Shown: positions 26,397 to 37,103, counted from the stretch's first letter. The stretch: 60,938 nucleotides of DNA from Erysipelotrichaceae bacterium NK3D112 (GCA_000701725.1 KL370820.1:1-60938), one strand, 5' to 3'. Notes: generated by a model not told the origin, from the letters alone. Translations and numbers: made by a program.

Positions 26397-27134
26397 ATGA
26401 AAGGTATTTTAGGACGTAAGCTCGGTATGACTCAGGTATTCACAATTGACGGTGAGCTCATCCCCGTAACAGTTGTTGAAGTAAAGCCTAATGTTGTGCT
26501 GCAGAAGAAAACAAACGAAACTGACGGCTACGAAGCTGTTCAGCTCGGCTATGAGGACGTTAAGGAACAGCGTGCCACAAAGCCGGCAATCGGACATGCC
26601 AAGAAAGCCGGAACAGCTCCGAAGCACTACATCAGAGAATTCCGTGCTGATGAAATGTTCGGACTGGAAGTTGGCGCTGAAGTCAAGGCTGATCTGTTCA
26701 AGGCCGGCGACGTTGTCGATGTCCAGGGCACTTCCAAGGGTCATGGCTACACAGGCACAATCAAGCGTTACAACGCACACCGCGGACCGGAAAGCCATGG
26801 TGGATCCAAGAACGTAAGACACATTGGTTCACTTGCTACAACCGGCCGTAACAACGGACGTATCGAAAAGAACACACCGATGCCGGGTCATCACGGTGTC
26901 TACACAACAACCAATCAGAATCTCACAGTCATCAAGGTTGATGCTGAAGAAGGTTACATCCTGATCAAGGGCAACGTCCCGGGACCTAAGAAGGGTCTGG
27001 TTGCAATCAAGACAACTGTCAAGCCGGTCAAGGAAGTCAAGGTTCCTGAACTGATCTCCTACAAGAACGCTTCAGTTGAGGAAGAGCTCGAAAAGGTTGA
27101 AGAGACAATCAACGCAGAGCTCGCAGGAAAGTGA
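26397..27134 (+). CDS. rplC: 50S ribosomal protein L3
   Basis: 245 residues. The [15 protein letters not shown] start and the [15 protein letters not shown] core with PMPGHHG are those of L3, which binds near the peptidyl transferase centre and starts large-subunit assembly. It is about 35 residues longer than typical L3 because of a charged Glu/Lys C-terminal tail. rplD follows 15 bases on. Confidence 0.98.
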   Translation: MKGILGRKLGMTQVFTIDGELIPVTVVEVKPNVVLQKKTNETDGYEAVQLGYEDVKEQRATKPAIGHAKKAGTAPKHYIREFRADEMFGLEVGAEVKADLFKAGDVVDVQGTSKGHGYTGTIKRYNAHRGPESHGGSKNVRHIGSLATTGRNNGRIEKNTPMPGHHGVYTTTNQNLTVIKVDAEEGYILIKGNVPGPKKGLVAIKTTVKPVKEVKVPELISYKNASVEEELEKVEETINAELAGK

Positions 27135-27149
27135 AAGTGAGGTAAAACA

Positions 27150-27779
27150 ATGCCGCAGATTGATGTATATAACCAGGAAGCCAATGTTGTGAAGACAATT
27201 GAGCTGTCCGATGCTGTCTTCGGAATCGAACCGAACCAGCAGGCGATCTACGATGCAGTTCTGGTTTACCAGGCTGGTCTGAGACAGGGCACTCACTCCA
27301 CAAAGACAAGAGCATTCGTTTCCGGTACAGGTAAGAAGCCGTTCCGCCAGAAGGGAACAGGCCGTGCCCGTCAGGGTTCAACAAGAGCCACACAGTGGAG
27401 AGGCGGCGCGATCGCATTCGGCCCGCTGCCCCGCAAGTACAACCTGAAGATGAACCGCAAGGTCAGAAGACTGGCTCTGCGTTCCGCTTTAAGTGAAAAG
27501 GTCGCTGAAAACAACCTGACAGTTCTCGAGAACCTGTCATTCGGCGAAATCAAGACAAAGAAGGCAGTCGCACTTCTGAACGCATTCGGCTTCGACAGAA
27601 AGACACTGTTCGTCGCTGATGCTTCCGAAGACTTCGACAACGCGTATGTTTCCATGAGAAACATTCCGAATGCCATGCTGGTTACAGTATCTTCTCTGAA
27701 TGTTTACGATATCGTCAACGCTGACAAGATCGTCTTCACAGAGACAGCAGCTTCCAGAGCAGGGGAGGTATTAGCATAA
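27150..27779 (+). CDS. rplD: 50S ribosomal protein L4
   Basis: 209 residues. The long exit-tunnel loop is seen in GTGKKPFRQKGTGRARQGS and the family core in FGPLPRKYNLKMNRK. L4 binds 23S rRNA and in some bacteria represses its own operon, which makes the S10 leader of interest. Its TAA shares one base with the rplW start, so the two are coupled. Confidence 0.98.
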   Translation: MPQIDVYNQEANVVKTIELSDAVFGIEPNQQAIYDAVLVYQAGLRQGTHSTKTRAFVSGTGKKPFRQKGTGRARQGSTRATQWRGGAIAFGPLPRKYNLKMNRKVRRLALRSALSEKVAENNLTVLENLSFGEIKTKKAVALLNAFGFDRKTLFVADASEDFDNAYVSMRNIPNAMLVTVSSLNVYDIVNADKIVFTETAASRAGEVLA

Positions 27780-28063
27780 TGAGCGCACGCGATATTATCA
27801 TCCGCCCGATCGTTACCGAAAAGACCATGAAGCTCTCCAGCGAGGAGAACAAAGTCACATTCATGGTTGCCAAGAACGCCAACAAGGTTTCGGTAGCTCA
27901 GGCAATCAAGGAAATCTATAACATCAAGGCAGAGAAAGTGAACATCGTCAATGTTCACCCCAAGACAAGAAGAGTCGGCCGTTACGAAGGCAAGACCAAC
28001 GCTTACAAGAAGGCAATCGTTCAGCTGCCTGAAGGCCAGTCCATCGATATCTTCGAAAACTGA
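27779..28063 (+). CDS. rplW: 50S ribosomal protein L23
   Basis: 94 residues. DIIIRPIVTEKTM and NVHPKTRRVGRYEGKTNAYKKAIV are diagnostic. L23 lies at the tunnel exit and docks SRP and trigger factor. It overlaps rplD by one base, and a 76-base gap with a hairpin follows before rplB. Confidence 0.98.
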   Translation: MSARDIIIRPIVTEKTMKLSSEENKVTFMVAKNANKVSVAQAIKEIYNIKAEKVNIVNVHPKTRRVGRYEGKTNAYKKAIVQLPEGQSIDIFEN

Positions 28064-28086
28064 GGACTGAGCAATTAAGAATCACC

Positions 28087-28114
28087 TATCGGAGGAAGAC
28101 GCTATCTCCGGATA
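28087..28114 (+). promoter_or_regulatory. Hairpin between rplW and rplB
   Basis: TATCGGAG (28087-28094) can pair with CTCCGGATA (28106-28114) with one bulged base. It lies in the longest gap of the S10 block and buries a GGAGG-like site, so it may tune rplB translation or be an RNA processing site. Confidence 0.4.
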
Positions 28115-28139
28115 ACATGCGAAAGGAAATATAGACAAA

Positions 28140-28973
28140 ATGGCAATTGTAAAGTACAAGCCGACCAGCAACGGACGCAGAAATATGTCGACTTTGTCCA
28201 ATGACAAGATCACCAAGACAAAGCCTGAAAAGAGCCTGCTCGCACCGTTGAACAAAAAGGGCGGCAGAAACAACACTGGCAGAATCACAACACGCCACCA
28301 GGGCGGCGGCGCCAAGCAGAAGTACAGAATCATCGACTTCAAGAGAAACAAGGATGATGTCCCGGGAAAGGTTGCAGCGATCGAATACGATCCGAACCGT
28401 AACGCAAACATCGCTCTGATCAACTACAGAGACGGTGAAAAGAGATACATCATCTGCCCTGAAGGCCTGAACGTCGGCGACACAGTCATCTCAAGCGTAT
28501 CCGCAGACATCAAGACTGGCAACGCGATGGAACTTCGCAACATGCCGGATGGTACAATCGTTCACAACGTTGAGCTCACAGCAGGCAAGGGCGGCCAGAT
28601 GGCAAGAGCTGCAGGCTGCTCCGCTCAGATCCTCGGTTCCGAAGGCAACTTCGTCACACTGAGACTCAGCTCCGGTGAAGTCAGACGTGTACACGGCAAC
28701 TGCCGCGCTACAGTCGGCGTCGTCGGCAACGGCGAATACTCCCTGATCAGCTGGGGTAAAGCAGGCCGCACACGTCACAGAGGCATCCGCCCGACAGTCA
28801 GAGGTTCAGCGATGAACCCTGTCGACCACGCACACGGTGGTGGTGAAGGCCGTGCTCCGATCGGACGTAAAGCACCGATGACACCTTGGGGCAAGAAGGC
28901 AATGGGTGTCAAGACACGCAATGCCAAGGCTAAGAGCAACAAGTACATTGTAAGAAGACGCAGTGGAAAATAA
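28140..28973 (+). CDS. rplB: 50S ribosomal protein L2
   Basis: 277 residues. The [16 protein letters not shown] start and the GVAMNPVDHPHGGGEG-type segment (here [17 protein letters not shown]) mark L2, needed for subunit joining and peptidyl transfer; its central histidine is present. An AAGGAAA site precedes the ATG and rpsS follows after 23 bases. Confidence 0.98.
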   Translation: MAIVKYKPTSNGRRNMSTLSNDKITKTKPEKSLLAPLNKKGGRNNTGRITTRHQGGGAKQKYRIIDFKRNKDDVPGKVAAIEYDPNRNANIALINYRDGEKRYIICPEGLNVGDTVISSVSADIKTGNAMELRNMPDGTIVHNVELTAGKGGQMARAAGCSAQILGSEGNFVTLRLSSGEVRRVHGNCRATVGVVGNGEYSLISWGKAGRTRHRGIRPTVRGSAMNPVDHAHGGGEGRAPIGRKAPMTPWGKKAMGVKTRNAKAKSNKYIVRRRSGK

Positions 28974-28996
28974 GAGTTGAAAGGAGAGAATGAATA

Positions 28997-29266
28997 ATGT
29001 CAAGAAGCATTAAAAAAGGCCCGTTCTGTGATGATTATCTTCTCAAGAAGGTAGAAAAGCTGAACGCGGAGAATAAAAAAGAAGTTATTAAGACATGGTC
29101 ACGCCGTTCAACGATTTTCCCCAGCTTCGTTGAGCACACATTCGCTGTTTACAACGGCAAGGAACATGTTCCGGTTTATGTAACAGAAGATATGGTCGGC
29201 CACAAGCTCGGTGAGTTTGTTCCGACAAGAAAGTTCGGCGGACATGCCGGCGACAAGAAGGCCTAA
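28997..29266 (+). CDS. rpsS: 30S ribosomal protein S19
   Basis: 89 residues. [18 protein letters not shown] and the [16 protein letters not shown] end are typical. S19 pairs with S13 in the small-subunit head. AAGGAGA precedes the start. Confidence 0.98.
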   Translation: MSRSIKKGPFCDDYLLKKVEKLNAENKKEVIKTWSRRSTIFPSFVEHTFAVYNGKEHVPVYVTEDMVGHKLGEFVPTRKFGGHAGDKKA

Positions 29267-29280
29267 GGAGGAGAAATAAC

Positions 29281-29616
29281 ATGGACGTAAAAGCAACAGC
29301 AAAGACGGTTCGTTATACTCCGCGTAAGGTCCGCCTGGTTCTCGACCTCGTCAGAGGCAAGAAGGTGGATGAAGCCCTTGCGATCCTGCAGTTCACACCG
29401 AACCACGCTGCCAAGGCAGTATACAAGGTTGTAAAGAGTGCCGCAGCCAATGCGACAAACAACAACCAGCTCGAATATGACAACCTTTACGTCAAGGCCT
29501 GCTACGCAGACGAGGGTATCACTCTCAAGCGTTACATGCCTCGCGCAAAGGGCAGCGCTTCACAGATTCTGAAGAGAACAAGCCACATCACAGTTGTGGT
29601 TTCAGATGAGAAATAA
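29281..29616 (+). CDS. rplV: 50S ribosomal protein L22
   Basis: 111 residues. [20 protein letters not shown] and the tunnel loop [16 protein letters not shown] are diagnostic. The loop lines the exit tunnel where macrolides bind, and no unusual insertion is seen there. rpsC follows 18 bases on. Confidence 0.98.
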   Translation: MDVKATAKTVRYTPRKVRLVLDLVRGKKVDEALAILQFTPNHAAKAVYKVVKSAAANATNNNQLEYDNLYVKACYADEGITLKRYMPRAKGSASQILKRTSHITVVVSDEK

Positions 29617-29634
29617 GGGAGGAAGATCAGACAT

Positions 29635-30438
29635 ATGGGACAGAAAGTAAGCCCGATCGGCATGCGTGTCGGCGTCATCCGCGACTGGGAGTCCAGATGG
29701 TACGCAGACAAAGCAGAATTCGGTGATCTTCTGAACGAAGACATCAAGATCCGTGAATTCATGGAAAAGAAGCTCAAGGATGCTTACATTTCCAGAATTG
29801 AAATTGAGCGCGCCGGCAAGAAGAACGTAAAGATCATTGTCAGATGCGCAAGACCGGGCGCAATGCTCGGCAAAGACGGCGACAAGGACAAGATGGAAGT
29901 TCTCAACTCCGAGATCTCCAAGCTGACCGGCGGCAAGAAGGTCAGAATCGATGTCATCGCAGTTGCGAACCCTGACCTCGATGCACGTCTTGTTGCACGT
30001 AAGATCTGCGAACAGCTGGAAGCACGTCAGTCCTTCCGTATCGCGCAGAAGAAGACAATTCAGCAGACCATGCGTTCCGGCGCAAAGGGCATCAAGACTC
30101 TTGCGAAGGGCCGTCTGGGCGGAGCTGAAATTGCCCGTTCCGAAGGTTATTCAAGAGGTGTCGTTCCTCTGCATACACTGAGATCCGATATCGACTATGC
30201 ATGCGAAGAGGCACACACAACATACGGCAAACTGGGTGTCAAAGTCTGGATCTGCCGCGGTGAGGTTCTCCCCGGACAGATGGTCAAGGAACCGGAAGCT
30301 CCCGCACGTGCACCGCGCGGTGACCGCAGAAACAACAGACGCGGCGGCAGAAACGACCGCAGACCGGCACGCCGCAACGCGGAAGCTGCAGCACCCGCTG
30401 CACCTGCAGCAGCACCTGCTGAAGGAGGTAACGAGTAA
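29635..30438 (+). CDS. rpsC: 30S ribosomal protein S3
   Basis: 267 residues with KH domain ([15 protein letters not shown]) and C-terminal domain. S3 lines the mRNA entry. It is about 45 residues longer than usual because of an Arg/Asn-rich then Ala/Pro-rich tail (from about residue 222), a low-complexity extension seen in some Firmicutes. The ribosome binding site of rplP is inside its last codons. Confidence 0.97.
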   Translation: MGQKVSPIGMRVGVIRDWESRWYADKAEFGDLLNEDIKIREFMEKKLKDAYISRIEIERAGKKNVKIIVRCARPGAMLGKDGDKDKMEVLNSEISKLTGGKKVRIDVIAVANPDLDARLVARKICEQLEARQSFRIAQKKTIQQTMRSGAKGIKTLAKGRLGGAEIARSEGYSRGVVPLHTLRSDIDYACEEAHTTYGKLGVKVWICRGEVLPGQMVKEPEAPARAPRGDRRNNRRGGRNDRRPARRNAEAAAPAAPAAAPAEGGNE

Positions 30439-30440
30439 TT

Positions 30441-30860
30441 ATGTTAATGCCTAACAGAGTCAAGTACAGAAGACCTCATCGTCTCAGCTACGAAGGCCGC
30501 GCAAAAGCCGGACGTGCAGTCACATTCGGTGAATTCGGTCTCGTTGCCGACGAGGGTGCTTATGTCAGCAGCAACCAGCTGGAGGCTGCCCGTGTCGCTA
30601 TGACACGTTATATGAACCGTCAGGGTAAAGTCTGGATCAAGGTCTTCCCGCAGCTGGCGAAGACAAAGAAGCCGCTTGAAGTACGTATGGGTTCCGGTAA
30701 AGGTGCTCCTGATCACTGGGTAGCGGTTGTCCAGAAGGGAAGAGTTCTCTTCGAGATCGCCGGTGTTTCCGAGGAAGTCGCCAGAGAAGCTCTCAGACTC
30801 GGAGCCAACAAGCTCTGCGTCAAGACCCGCTTTATCAAGAGAGGCGAGGAGGCTAAGTAA
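30441..30860 (+). CDS. rplP: 50S ribosomal protein L16
   Basis: 139 residues. [14 protein letters not shown] and [14 protein letters not shown] identify L16, which helps place the A-site tRNA. GAAGGAGG lies within the end of rpsC; the start codon follows the rpsC stop by two bases, so coupling is likely. Confidence 0.98.
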   Translation: MLMPNRVKYRRPHRLSYEGRAKAGRAVTFGEFGLVADEGAYVSSNQLEAARVAMTRYMNRQGKVWIKVFPQLAKTKKPLEVRMGSGKGAPDHWVAVVQKGRVLFEIAGVSEEVAREALRLGANKLCVKTRFIKRGEEAK

Positions 30861-30862
30861 TC

Positions 30863-31063
30863 ATGAATGTGAAGGAAATCAGAGATCTGAGCAATGAAGA
30901 GCTCGAGAATGAAGTAGTTTCCCTCAAGGAAGAACTCTATGGACTGCGTTTCGCGCAGGCTACAGGAAACCTTGAGAATCCTGCTCGCATCAAAGACATC
31001 AAGAAGACAATCGCACGTATCAAGACAGTCATCACAGAGCGTGCGAATGCAAAGGCTGAGTAA
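30863..31063 (+). CDS. rpmC: 50S ribosomal protein L29
   Basis: 66 residues. [18 protein letters not shown] and [15 protein letters not shown] are diagnostic of this small two-helix protein near the tunnel exit. It follows rplP by two bases. Confidence 0.97.
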   Translation: MNVKEIRDLSNEELENEVVSLKEELYGLRFAQATGNLENPARIKDIKKTIARIKTVITERANAKAE

Positions 31064-31080
31064 GAAGGAGGGCATATAAA

Positions 31081-31341
31081 ATGGAAAGAAACGCACGTAA
31101 GGTCCTTCGCGGTACAGTCGTATCCGACAAGATGGATAAGACAATCGTCGTTGAGATCAATACAAAGAAGAGCCATCCTCTTTACGGAAGGCAGGTCAAA
31201 TTCACTATGAAATTCAAGGCCCATGACGAGAACAATGAAGCCAAGGTCGGCGACATCGTTGAAGTCATGGAGACAAGACCCCTCAGCAAGGACAAGCATT
31301 ACCGTCTGGTAAAGATTGTTGAGAAGGCAGTAATTCTTTAA
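31081..31341 (+). CDS. rpsQ: 30S ribosomal protein S17
   Basis: 86 residues. [16 protein letters not shown] and the OB-fold end [16 protein letters not shown] mark S17, an early 16S rRNA binder. GAAGGAGG precedes the ATG. Confidence 0.98.
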   Translation: MERNARKVLRGTVVSDKMDKTIVVEINTKKSHPLYGRQVKFTMKFKAHDENNEAKVGDIVEVMETRPLSKDKHYRLVKIVEKAVIL

Positions 31342-31359
31342 GCACAGGAGGAAAAAGCA

Positions 31360-31728
31360 ATGATTCAGAATGAAACAAGGTTGAACGTGGCTGACAACAC
31401 CGGTGCCAAGGAAGTACTTGTCATCAGATGCCTGGGCGGTTCCAGACGCAGAAGCGCATCCATCGGTGACATCGTTGTCTGCACAGTCAAGAAGGCCAAC
31501 CCGAACGGATCCGTCAAGGAAGGCCAGGTCGTCAAGTGTGTCGTTGCCCGTACAGTTTACGGCGTCAGACGCGCAAACGGCTCATACATCAAGTTTGATG
31601 ATAACGCAGCAGTCATCATTAAGGATGACCTGACACCGGTCGGAACACGTATCTTCGGTCCGGTCGCAAGAGAACTCCGTGAGAAGGGATTCATGAAGAT
31701 TGTCTCCCTGGCTCCGGAAGTCTTATAA
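31360..31728 (+). CDS. rplN: 50S ribosomal protein L14
   Basis: 122 residues. [19 protein letters not shown] and [15 protein letters not shown] are diagnostic. L14 forms part of an intersubunit bridge. CAGGAGG precedes the start. Confidence 0.98.
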   Translation: MIQNETRLNVADNTGAKEVLVIRCLGGSRRRSASIGDIVVCTVKKANPNGSVKEGQVVKCVVARTVYGVRRANGSYIKFDDNAAVIIKDDLTPVGTRIFGPVARELREKGFMKIVSLAPEVL

Positions 31729-31742
31729 GGAGGACGACTGAT

Positions 31743-32066
31743 ATGAAAATCAAGACAGGTGATACAGTAAAGGTTATCAGCGGACACTATAAGGGAACAG
31801 TCAGCGAAGTCAAGGCTGTCAACCCCAAGACAAACAAGGTCATCGTTGAAGGTGTCAACATGATCAAGAAGACACTCAAGCCTTCCCAGAACAATCCGGA
31901 AGGCGGCATCGTTGAGCAGGAAGCTCCGATCGATGCGTCCAACGTCATGCTTTATGACAAGAAAGCCAAGGCAGCCAGCCGCGTCGGTGTCAAGACCAAC
32001 GCCAAGGGTGAAAAGGTAAGATATTTCAAGAAGTCCGGTGAGGAGATCAAGGAGGCTAAGAAATAA
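31743..32066 (+). CDS. rplX: 50S ribosomal protein L24
   Basis: 107 residues. The KOW motif [16 protein letters not shown] at the N terminus and the C-terminal [21 protein letters not shown] identify L24, an assembly-initiating 23S binder. The stop TAA shares one base with the rplE ATG. Confidence 0.98.
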   Translation: MKIKTGDTVKVISGHYKGTVSEVKAVNPKTNKVIVEGVNMIKKTLKPSQNNPEGGIVEQEAPIDASNVMLYDKKAKAASRVGVKTNAKGEKVRYFKKSGEEIKEAKK

Positions 32067-32605
32067 TGACACGTCTCGAAGAGAAATACATTAATACAGT
32101 TAAGCCTTCCCTGATGAAGGAGTTCGCTTACACAAGCTCCATGGAAGCTCCGAAACTGGTCAAGGTAGTCATCAACATGGGCGTCGGCGATGCAATCGCA
32201 AACCCGAAGGCTCTTGAGGAAGCAGTTGAGGAACTGACACAGATCGCCGGTCAGAAGCCGGTTATCACAAAAGCTAAGAAGTCCATCGCGAACTTCAAGC
32301 TCCGTGAAGGCATGAACATCGGCTGCAAGGTCACTCTCCGCGGCGACCGCATGTATGAATTCCTCGACAAGCTGATGAACATCTCCCTGCCCCGCGTCCG
32401 TGACTTCAGAGGTGTCAGCGCGACTGCCTTCGACGGCAGAGGCAACTACACACTGGGTGTCAAGGAACAGCTGATCTTCCCGGAAATCAACTTCGACAAG
32501 GTCAACAAGACACGCGGTATGGACATCGTCATCGTTACAACAGCCAAGACGAATAAAGAGGCATTCGCTCTGCTGAAGCAGCTCGGCATGCCGTTTGCTA
32601 AGTAA
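32066..32605 (+). CDS. rplE: 50S ribosomal protein L5
   Basis: 179 residues. [34 protein letters not shown] and [20 protein letters not shown] are typical. L5 binds 5S rRNA. It overlaps rplX by one base. Confidence 0.98.
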   Translation: MTRLEEKYINTVKPSLMKEFAYTSSMEAPKLVKVVINMGVGDAIANPKALEEAVEELTQIAGQKPVITKAKKSIANFKLREGMNIGCKVTLRGDRMYEFLDKLMNISLPRVRDFRGVSATAFDGRGNYTLGVKEQLIFPEINFDKVNKTRGMDIVIVTTAKTNKEAFALLKQLGMPFAK

Positions 32606-32620
32606 GGAGGAGTACTGAAC

Positions 32621-32806
32621 ATGGCAAAAACAAGTTTGAAAGTTAAGCAGTCTCGTCCTGCGAAGTTCAGCACACGTGAATACACACGCTGTGAGAGATG
32701 CGGACGTCCGCATTCCGTCTTAAGAAAGTACAAAGTCTGCCGTATCTGCTTCAGAGAACTGGCTTACAAGGGCCAGATCCCTGGTGTCAAGAAGGCCAGC
32801 TGGTAA
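32621..32806 (+). CDS. rpsN: 30S ribosomal protein S14, zinc-ribbon type
   Basis: 61 residues, the short zinc-binding form. Four cysteines appear as CERCGRPH and CRIC, so it depends on zinc, unlike the longer Cys-free paralogue used under zinc limitation. [10 protein letters not shown]-type end present. GGAGG precedes the start. Confidence 0.98.
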   Translation: MAKTSLKVKQSRPAKFSTREYTRCERCGRPHSVLRKYKVCRICFRELAYKGQIPGVKKASW

Positions 32807-32820
32807 GGAGGTAGCGAACG

Positions 32821-33219
32821 ATGAATATGACAGATCCTATTGCTGATATGCTTACCAGAATCAGAAACGGCTATCAGGCAAAGATGACAACAGTTGATGT
32901 TGCTCCGTATTCCAAGGTCAAGGCTGAAATCGCCAAGATCCTCAAGAAGGAAGGCTACATCGAGAATTACGCAACTGAGGGCGACGGCATCGAGAAGAAG
33001 CTCGTTGTCACACTCAAGTATGTCAACGGCGAAAAGGTTTGCCGCGGCATCAAGAGAATCTCCAAGCCCGGTCTGCGTATTTATGCAAAGGGTGAAAACC
33101 TGCCCAGAGTTCTCAACGGTCTGGGAATTGCCATCATCTCCACATCTGAGGGCATGATGACAGACAAAGAAGCTAGAAAGAAGCACGTCGGCGGTGAAGT
33201 CATCGCTTACGTCTGGTAA
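32821..33219 (+). CDS. rpsH: 30S ribosomal protein S8
   Basis: 132 residues. [16 protein letters not shown] and the end [19 protein letters not shown] are diagnostic. S8 binds central-domain 16S rRNA and is the spc operon repressor in E. coli; no matching site was looked for at base level here. Confidence 0.98.
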   Translation: MNMTDPIADMLTRIRNGYQAKMTTVDVAPYSKVKAEIAKILKKEGYIENYATEGDGIEKKLVVTLKYVNGEKVCRGIKRISKPGLRIYAKGENLPRVLNGLGIAIISTSEGMMTDKEARKKHVGGEVIAYVW

Positions 33220-33234
33220 GAAAGGAAAATAACA

Positions 33235-33783
33235 ATGTCACGTATCGGTAATAAAGCGATTACCATTCCGGCCGGCGTTGAAGTCACAATCGCTGAAGGG
33301 AATGAGGTGACTGTAAAGGGTCCTAAGGGAACACTCACAAAGAAATTCTCCCCGCTCATGGACATTGCAGTCGAAGACGGTGTTCTCACTGTCAAACGCC
33401 CGAACGAGGAGAAGCAGACAAAGCAGCTCCACGGCACAACCCGTGCTCTGCTCAATGCAATGATCGAGGGTGTTGACAAAACATTTACAAAGCAGCTCAA
33501 GATTGTCGGTATCGGTTACCGTGCAGCCCTGGCTGGCAACAAGCTCACACTGAACGTCGGATTCTCCCACCCGGTTGAATTCACAGTTCCGAGCGATGTC
33601 AAAGTTGAAGTTCCGGATGCGACAACCATCAACGTTTCCGGTATCGACAAGCAGATCGTCGGTCAGTTCGCAGCTGTTGTAAGAGCAACCAAGAAGCCTG
33701 AACCTTATGGAGGAAAGGGAATCATGTACAAGGATGAACATGTCCGCCGTAAGGAAGGTAAGACCGCAGCGTCCAAGAAGTAA
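33235..33783 (+). CDS. rplF: 50S ribosomal protein L6
   Basis: 182 residues. MSRIGNKAITIPAGVEV, LNVGFSHPVEF and the C-terminal EPYGGKGIMYKDEHVRRKEG identify L6 with its two related domains. AAAGGA precedes the start. Confidence 0.98.
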   Translation: MSRIGNKAITIPAGVEVTIAEGNEVTVKGPKGTLTKKFSPLMDIAVEDGVLTVKRPNEEKQTKQLHGTTRALLNAMIEGVDKTFTKQLKIVGIGYRAALAGNKLTLNVGFSHPVEFTVPSDVKVEVPDATTINVSGIDKQIVGQFAAVVRATKKPEPYGGKGIMYKDEHVRRKEGKTAASKK

Positions 33784-33801
33784 TGGGAAGGAGAGAGTGA
33801 A

Positions 33802-34158
33802 ATGATTAAGAATACTAAAAAGAATGAAGAACGTATTCGCCGTCACAAGCGCGTACGCAAAATCGTAAACGGCACTCCCGACTGCCCGAGACTGAATGTG
33901 TTCCGTTCCAACGCGAACATCTATGCTCAGGTCATCGATGACACAACAGGAACAACACTGTGTGCCGCAAGCTCCCTTGAGCTCAAGCTCGAAAACGGCG
34001 GAAACATCGAAGCTGCAAAGCAGGTCGGTGAGGCTGTTGCTAAGAAGTGTCTTGAAAAGAACATCACATCCGTTCGCTTCGACCGCGGCGGTTATGTATA
34101 TCACGGAAGAGTCCAGGCGCTTGCTGATGCAGCAAGAGAAGCAGGACTGAAGTTCTGA
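33802..34158 (+). CDS. rplR: 50S ribosomal protein L18
   Basis: 118 residues. [18 protein letters not shown], the [14 protein letters not shown] strand and the [20 protein letters not shown] end mark L18, a 5S rRNA partner. Confidence 0.98.
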   Translation: MIKNTKKNEERIRRHKRVRKIVNGTPDCPRLNVFRSNANIYAQVIDDTTGTTLCAASSLELKLENGGNIEAAKQVGEAVAKKCLEKNITSVRFDRGGYVYHGRVQALADAAREAGLKF

Positions 34159-34174
34159 GGAAGGGAGATCACAC

Positions 34175-34693
34175 ATGGCAAATGAACGTAGACCTATGAG
34201 AAGGCGCGAACCGAAAGAGTTCGAAGATGTAGTAGTCTCCATCAACCGTGTTTCCAAGACCGTCAAGGGCGGCCGCAGAATGCGTTTCGCCGCACTTGTT
34301 GTTGTCGGTGACAAGAAGGGCCGTGTCGGCTTCGGCATGGGCAAGGCTTCCGAAGTTCCCGATGCAATCAAAAAGGCAACTGAGGCTGCCACAAAGAGTG
34401 TATTCAAAGTCAAGCTGGTTGATGACAACCGCACTGTTCCGCATTCCGCAATCGGCAAGCACGGCGCAAGCTCAGTATTCCTGGCTCCCGCTGCTCCCGG
34501 TACCGGAGTCAAGGCAGGCGGTGCTGTCCGTTCCATCCTGGAACTGGCAGGTGTTGCTGATGTCCTGACAAAGATCATCGGCAGCCGCACACCGGTTAAC
34601 GTAGTATATGCAACACTCGATGCGCTCAAGCAGATGAGCACAGTTGAGGAAGTTGCCAAGATCCGCGATATGAAAGTCGCTGAAGTAAGATAA
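34175..34693 (+). CDS. rpsE: 30S ribosomal protein S5
   Basis: 172 residues. [19 protein letters not shown] and [15 protein letters not shown] are diagnostic; [14 protein letters not shown] closes the fold. S5 acts in decoding fidelity. Only ten bases separate its stop from rplO, so rpmD (L30), which normally lies here, is absent. Confidence 0.98.
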   Translation: MANERRPMRRREPKEFEDVVVSINRVSKTVKGGRRMRFAALVVVGDKKGRVGFGMGKASEVPDAIKKATEAATKSVFKVKLVDDNRTVPHSAIGKHGASSVFLAPAAPGTGVKAGGAVRSILELAGVADVLTKIIGSRTPVNVVYATLDALKQMSTVEEVAKIRDMKVAEVR

Positions 34694-34703
34694 GGAGGCT
34701 CAC

Positions 34704-35144
34704 ATGAAACTTAATGAAATGAAGCCGACTGAAGGCGCACGTTTCGTGTCAAAGAGAATCGGACGCGGACAGGGTTCAGGAAACGGCAAGACAGCCGGTA
34801 AGGGCCAGAAGGGTCAGAACTCCAGAAGCGGCGGAGGCGTTGCAATCGGATTCGAAGGCGGCCAGACACCGTTCTTCAAGAGAATGCCGAAGCGTGGATT
34901 TACAAACTTCACCCGTAAAGAATACGCTATCGTCAATGTTGAGGATCTTAACAGATTCGAAGACGGAGCAGAAATCGATTTCGCAGTACTCAAAGATGCA
35001 GGCCTCGTCAAGAAACAGCTCGATGGACTTAAGGTTCTCGGCTCCGGCAAGCTCGAAAAGAAGCTTACTGTGAAGGCTGAGAAGTTCTCACAGACAGCTC
35101 TGAAAGCAATTGAAGAGGCAGGCGGAAAAGCAGAGGTGCTCTGA
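34704..35144 (+). CDS. rplO: 50S ribosomal protein L15
   Basis: 146 residues. [20 protein letters not shown], the Gly-rich stretch through [18 protein letters not shown] and the [10 protein letters not shown] end are typical. It directly follows rpsE with no rpmD. The secY start comes one base after its stop. Confidence 0.98.
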   Translation: MKLNEMKPTEGARFVSKRIGRGQGSGNGKTAGKGQKGQNSRSGGGVAIGFEGGQTPFFKRMPKRGFTNFTRKEYAIVNVEDLNRFEDGAEIDFAVLKDAGLVKKQLDGLKVLGSGKLEKKLTVKAEKFSQTALKAIEEAGGKAEVL

Positions 35145-35145
35145 A

Positions 35146-36429
35146 ATGCTGCGCACGTTCGCAAGCCTGTTCAGGAATAAGGAGACCCGCAACCGGATCT
35201 TCTTCACCCTGGCCATGCTGCTGATCTATCGCGTAGGCTCCGCTATTCCCGTGCCGGGCGTTGATGCTGCCGCACTGGGATCACAGATTCAGGACAACAC
35301 CATCTTCAGTATTATGAATATGCTGGGCGGCGGCGCTCTGGAAAGAATGTCCGTATTCGCAATGGGTGTTCATCCTTATATCACTGCAAGCATCATCATT
35401 CAGCTGTTAAGCATGGATGTCATTCCGGCACTGACCGAAATGGCTAAATCCGGCCAGACAGGCAGAATGAAAATGGACCGTATTACAAGATATCTGGGAG
35501 TAGTTCTTGCCTTCGTGCAGGCCTACTTCCTGGTATACGGCTTCGACAAGCGTTACGGAATCCTTGAGAATCCGACGATTGCCGGCTACCTGTATACTGC
35601 AACTGTCATGACAGCCGGAACAATGTTCCTGATCTGGCTTGGCGACCGCATTTCAATGAAAGGCATCGGTAACGGACTTTCCATCCTGATCTTCTCAGGT
35701 ATCGTTGCCAACATGCCTGCTTCATTCGTACAGGTATTCAACATCCTGGCGGGCGGCACATCGCAGTCTGAACTCTTTAATGGAATTCTTCAATTTGTTC
35801 TGTACTGTGCCCTCTATCTTGCAATCATTATCTTTGTTATCATTATGGAAACAGCGGTACGCAAGATCCCGATTCAGTATACAAACAGCTCCAACCTGCG
35901 CGGCGGCAGCGACATCACATTCCTGCCGTTCAAAATCAACAGTGCATCGGTTATCCCTGTCATCTTCGCTCAGTCGATCATGACAGCACCTCAGATCGTT
36001 ATCAGTTTCTTCAATACAGACCTGTATAACAAACTGTCGAGCTTCCTCTCTCTTACAAGTCCGACCGGTCTGATAATCTATGCAGTGCTGACCGTCCTGT
36101 TCACATTCTTCTATACGGATCTGCAGGTTGATCCGGATAAGATTGCTGAGAATCTGGGCAAATCCGGAGCATATATTCCGGGTATCCGTCCGGGTTCCGA
36201 AACCAGGACTTATTTGCGGAAAGTACTCAATCGTATCACCGTACTCGGCGCAGCGGCGCTGACACTGGTGGCGATCATTCCGTACCTGCTGCCTATGTTC
36301 ACTTCACTGCCGCAGTCAACTGCCATCGGCGGAACCGGTATCATCATCGTTGTCGGTGTCGCAATGGAAACTTATGCTCAGCTTAAGGGCCAGCTGACTG
36401 CAAAACAGTACAAGGGTTTCATTAACTGA
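35146..36429 (+). CDS. secY: Preprotein translocase subunit SecY
   Basis: 427 residues with ten membrane helices; the plug region is near IPVPGVDA and MLGGGALERMSVFAMGVHPY is conserved. SecY is the pore of the Sec translocon, which exports the pilins and lipoproteins of this window. The start is set at 35146 by the ribosome binding site in the end of rplO and by family alignment to LRTFASLFRNKETRNRI; the earlier in-frame ATG at 35110 lies inside rplO. Confidence 0.97.
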   Translation: MLRTFASLFRNKETRNRIFFTLAMLLIYRVGSAIPVPGVDAAALGSQIQDNTIFSIMNMLGGGALERMSVFAMGVHPYITASIIIQLLSMDVIPALTEMAKSGQTGRMKMDRITRYLGVVLAFVQAYFLVYGFDKRYGILENPTIAGYLYTATVMTAGTMFLIWLGDRISMKGIGNGLSILIFSGIVANMPASFVQVFNILAGGTSQSELFNGILQFVLYCALYLAIIIFVIIMETAVRKIPIQYTNSSNLRGGSDITFLPFKINSASVIPVIFAQSIMTAPQIVISFFNTDLYNKLSSFLSLTSPTGLIIYAVLTVLFTFFYTDLQVDPDKIAENLGKSGAYIPGIRPGSETRTYLRKVLNRITVLGAAALTLVAIIPYLLPMFTSLPQSTAIGGTGIIIVVGVAMETYAQLKGQLTAKQYKGFIN

Positions 36430-36440
36430 CGGAGGTAAAA

Positions 36441-37085
36441 ATGAACATCCTGATTATGGGTCCCGCAGGAGCAGGCAAAGGCACAATGAGTGACCTCATC
36501 CTCAAGGAGTACGACATCCCTCACATTTCCACAGGCGACATGCTTCGCGAGAATGTCAGGAACAACACTGAACTCGGCAAGATGGCTAAAACATACATGG
36601 AAGCAGGCAAACTGGTTCCGGATGATGTCATCAATGCCATGGTTGAAGACAGACTTCAGCAGCCGGACTGCCAGAAAGGCTATCTGCTTGACGGCTTCCC
36701 CCGCACACTCGTGCAGGCGGAGGAATTCAAGAAGATCGCTGAAAAGATCGGCAAACCGGTTGAAAGCGTGATCGCGCTTGAAGTTGACTTCGATCAGCTG
36801 GTCGACCGCATTACCGGCAGACGCATCTGCCCCAAGTGCGGAGCGATCTATCACATCAGAAACCATGCACCGAAAGTCGAAGGCATCTGCGATGAATGCG
36901 GTGCTGAGCTGACACAGCGCAAGGACGACACAGTCGAGCAGCTCAAGGTCAGAATGGAAGAGTATGACAAGAGCACAAAGCCTGTCATCGACTTCTTCGA
37001 ACCCCTTGGAGTTGTTTCCCACATCAACGCCGGCCAGGCAAAAGATCTGGTCTTCGCTGAAGTGAAGAAAGCGCTGGAAAAGTAA
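36441..37085 (+). CDS. adk: Adenylate kinase, zinc-lid type
   Basis: 214 residues. The P-loop is GPAGAGKG (Ala in place of the more usual second Gly position), followed by HISTGDMLRENV and DGFPRTLVQAEEF. The lid carries four cysteines (CPKCG and CDECG), so it binds structural zinc as in Gram-positive enzymes. It makes ADP from ATP and AMP. Between secY and infA; the methionine aminopeptidase gene map that usually follows is missing. Confidence 0.97.
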   Translation: MNILIMGPAGAGKGTMSDLILKEYDIPHISTGDMLRENVRNNTELGKMAKTYMEAGKLVPDDVINAMVEDRLQQPDCQKGYLLDGFPRTLVQAEEFKKIAEKIGKPVESVIALEVDFDQLVDRITGRRICPKCGAIYHIRNHAPKVEGICDECGAELTQRKDDTVEQLKVRMEEYDKSTKPVIDFFEPLGVVSHINAGQAKDLVFAEVKKALEK

Positions 37086-37103
37086 AAATTTATGTGAATT
37101 TCT

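Noticed and set aside
33238-34659. 473-codon open frame on the minus strand
   Set aside because: Exactly antisense to rplF, rplR and rpsE; a codon-bias shadow with no ribosome binding site.
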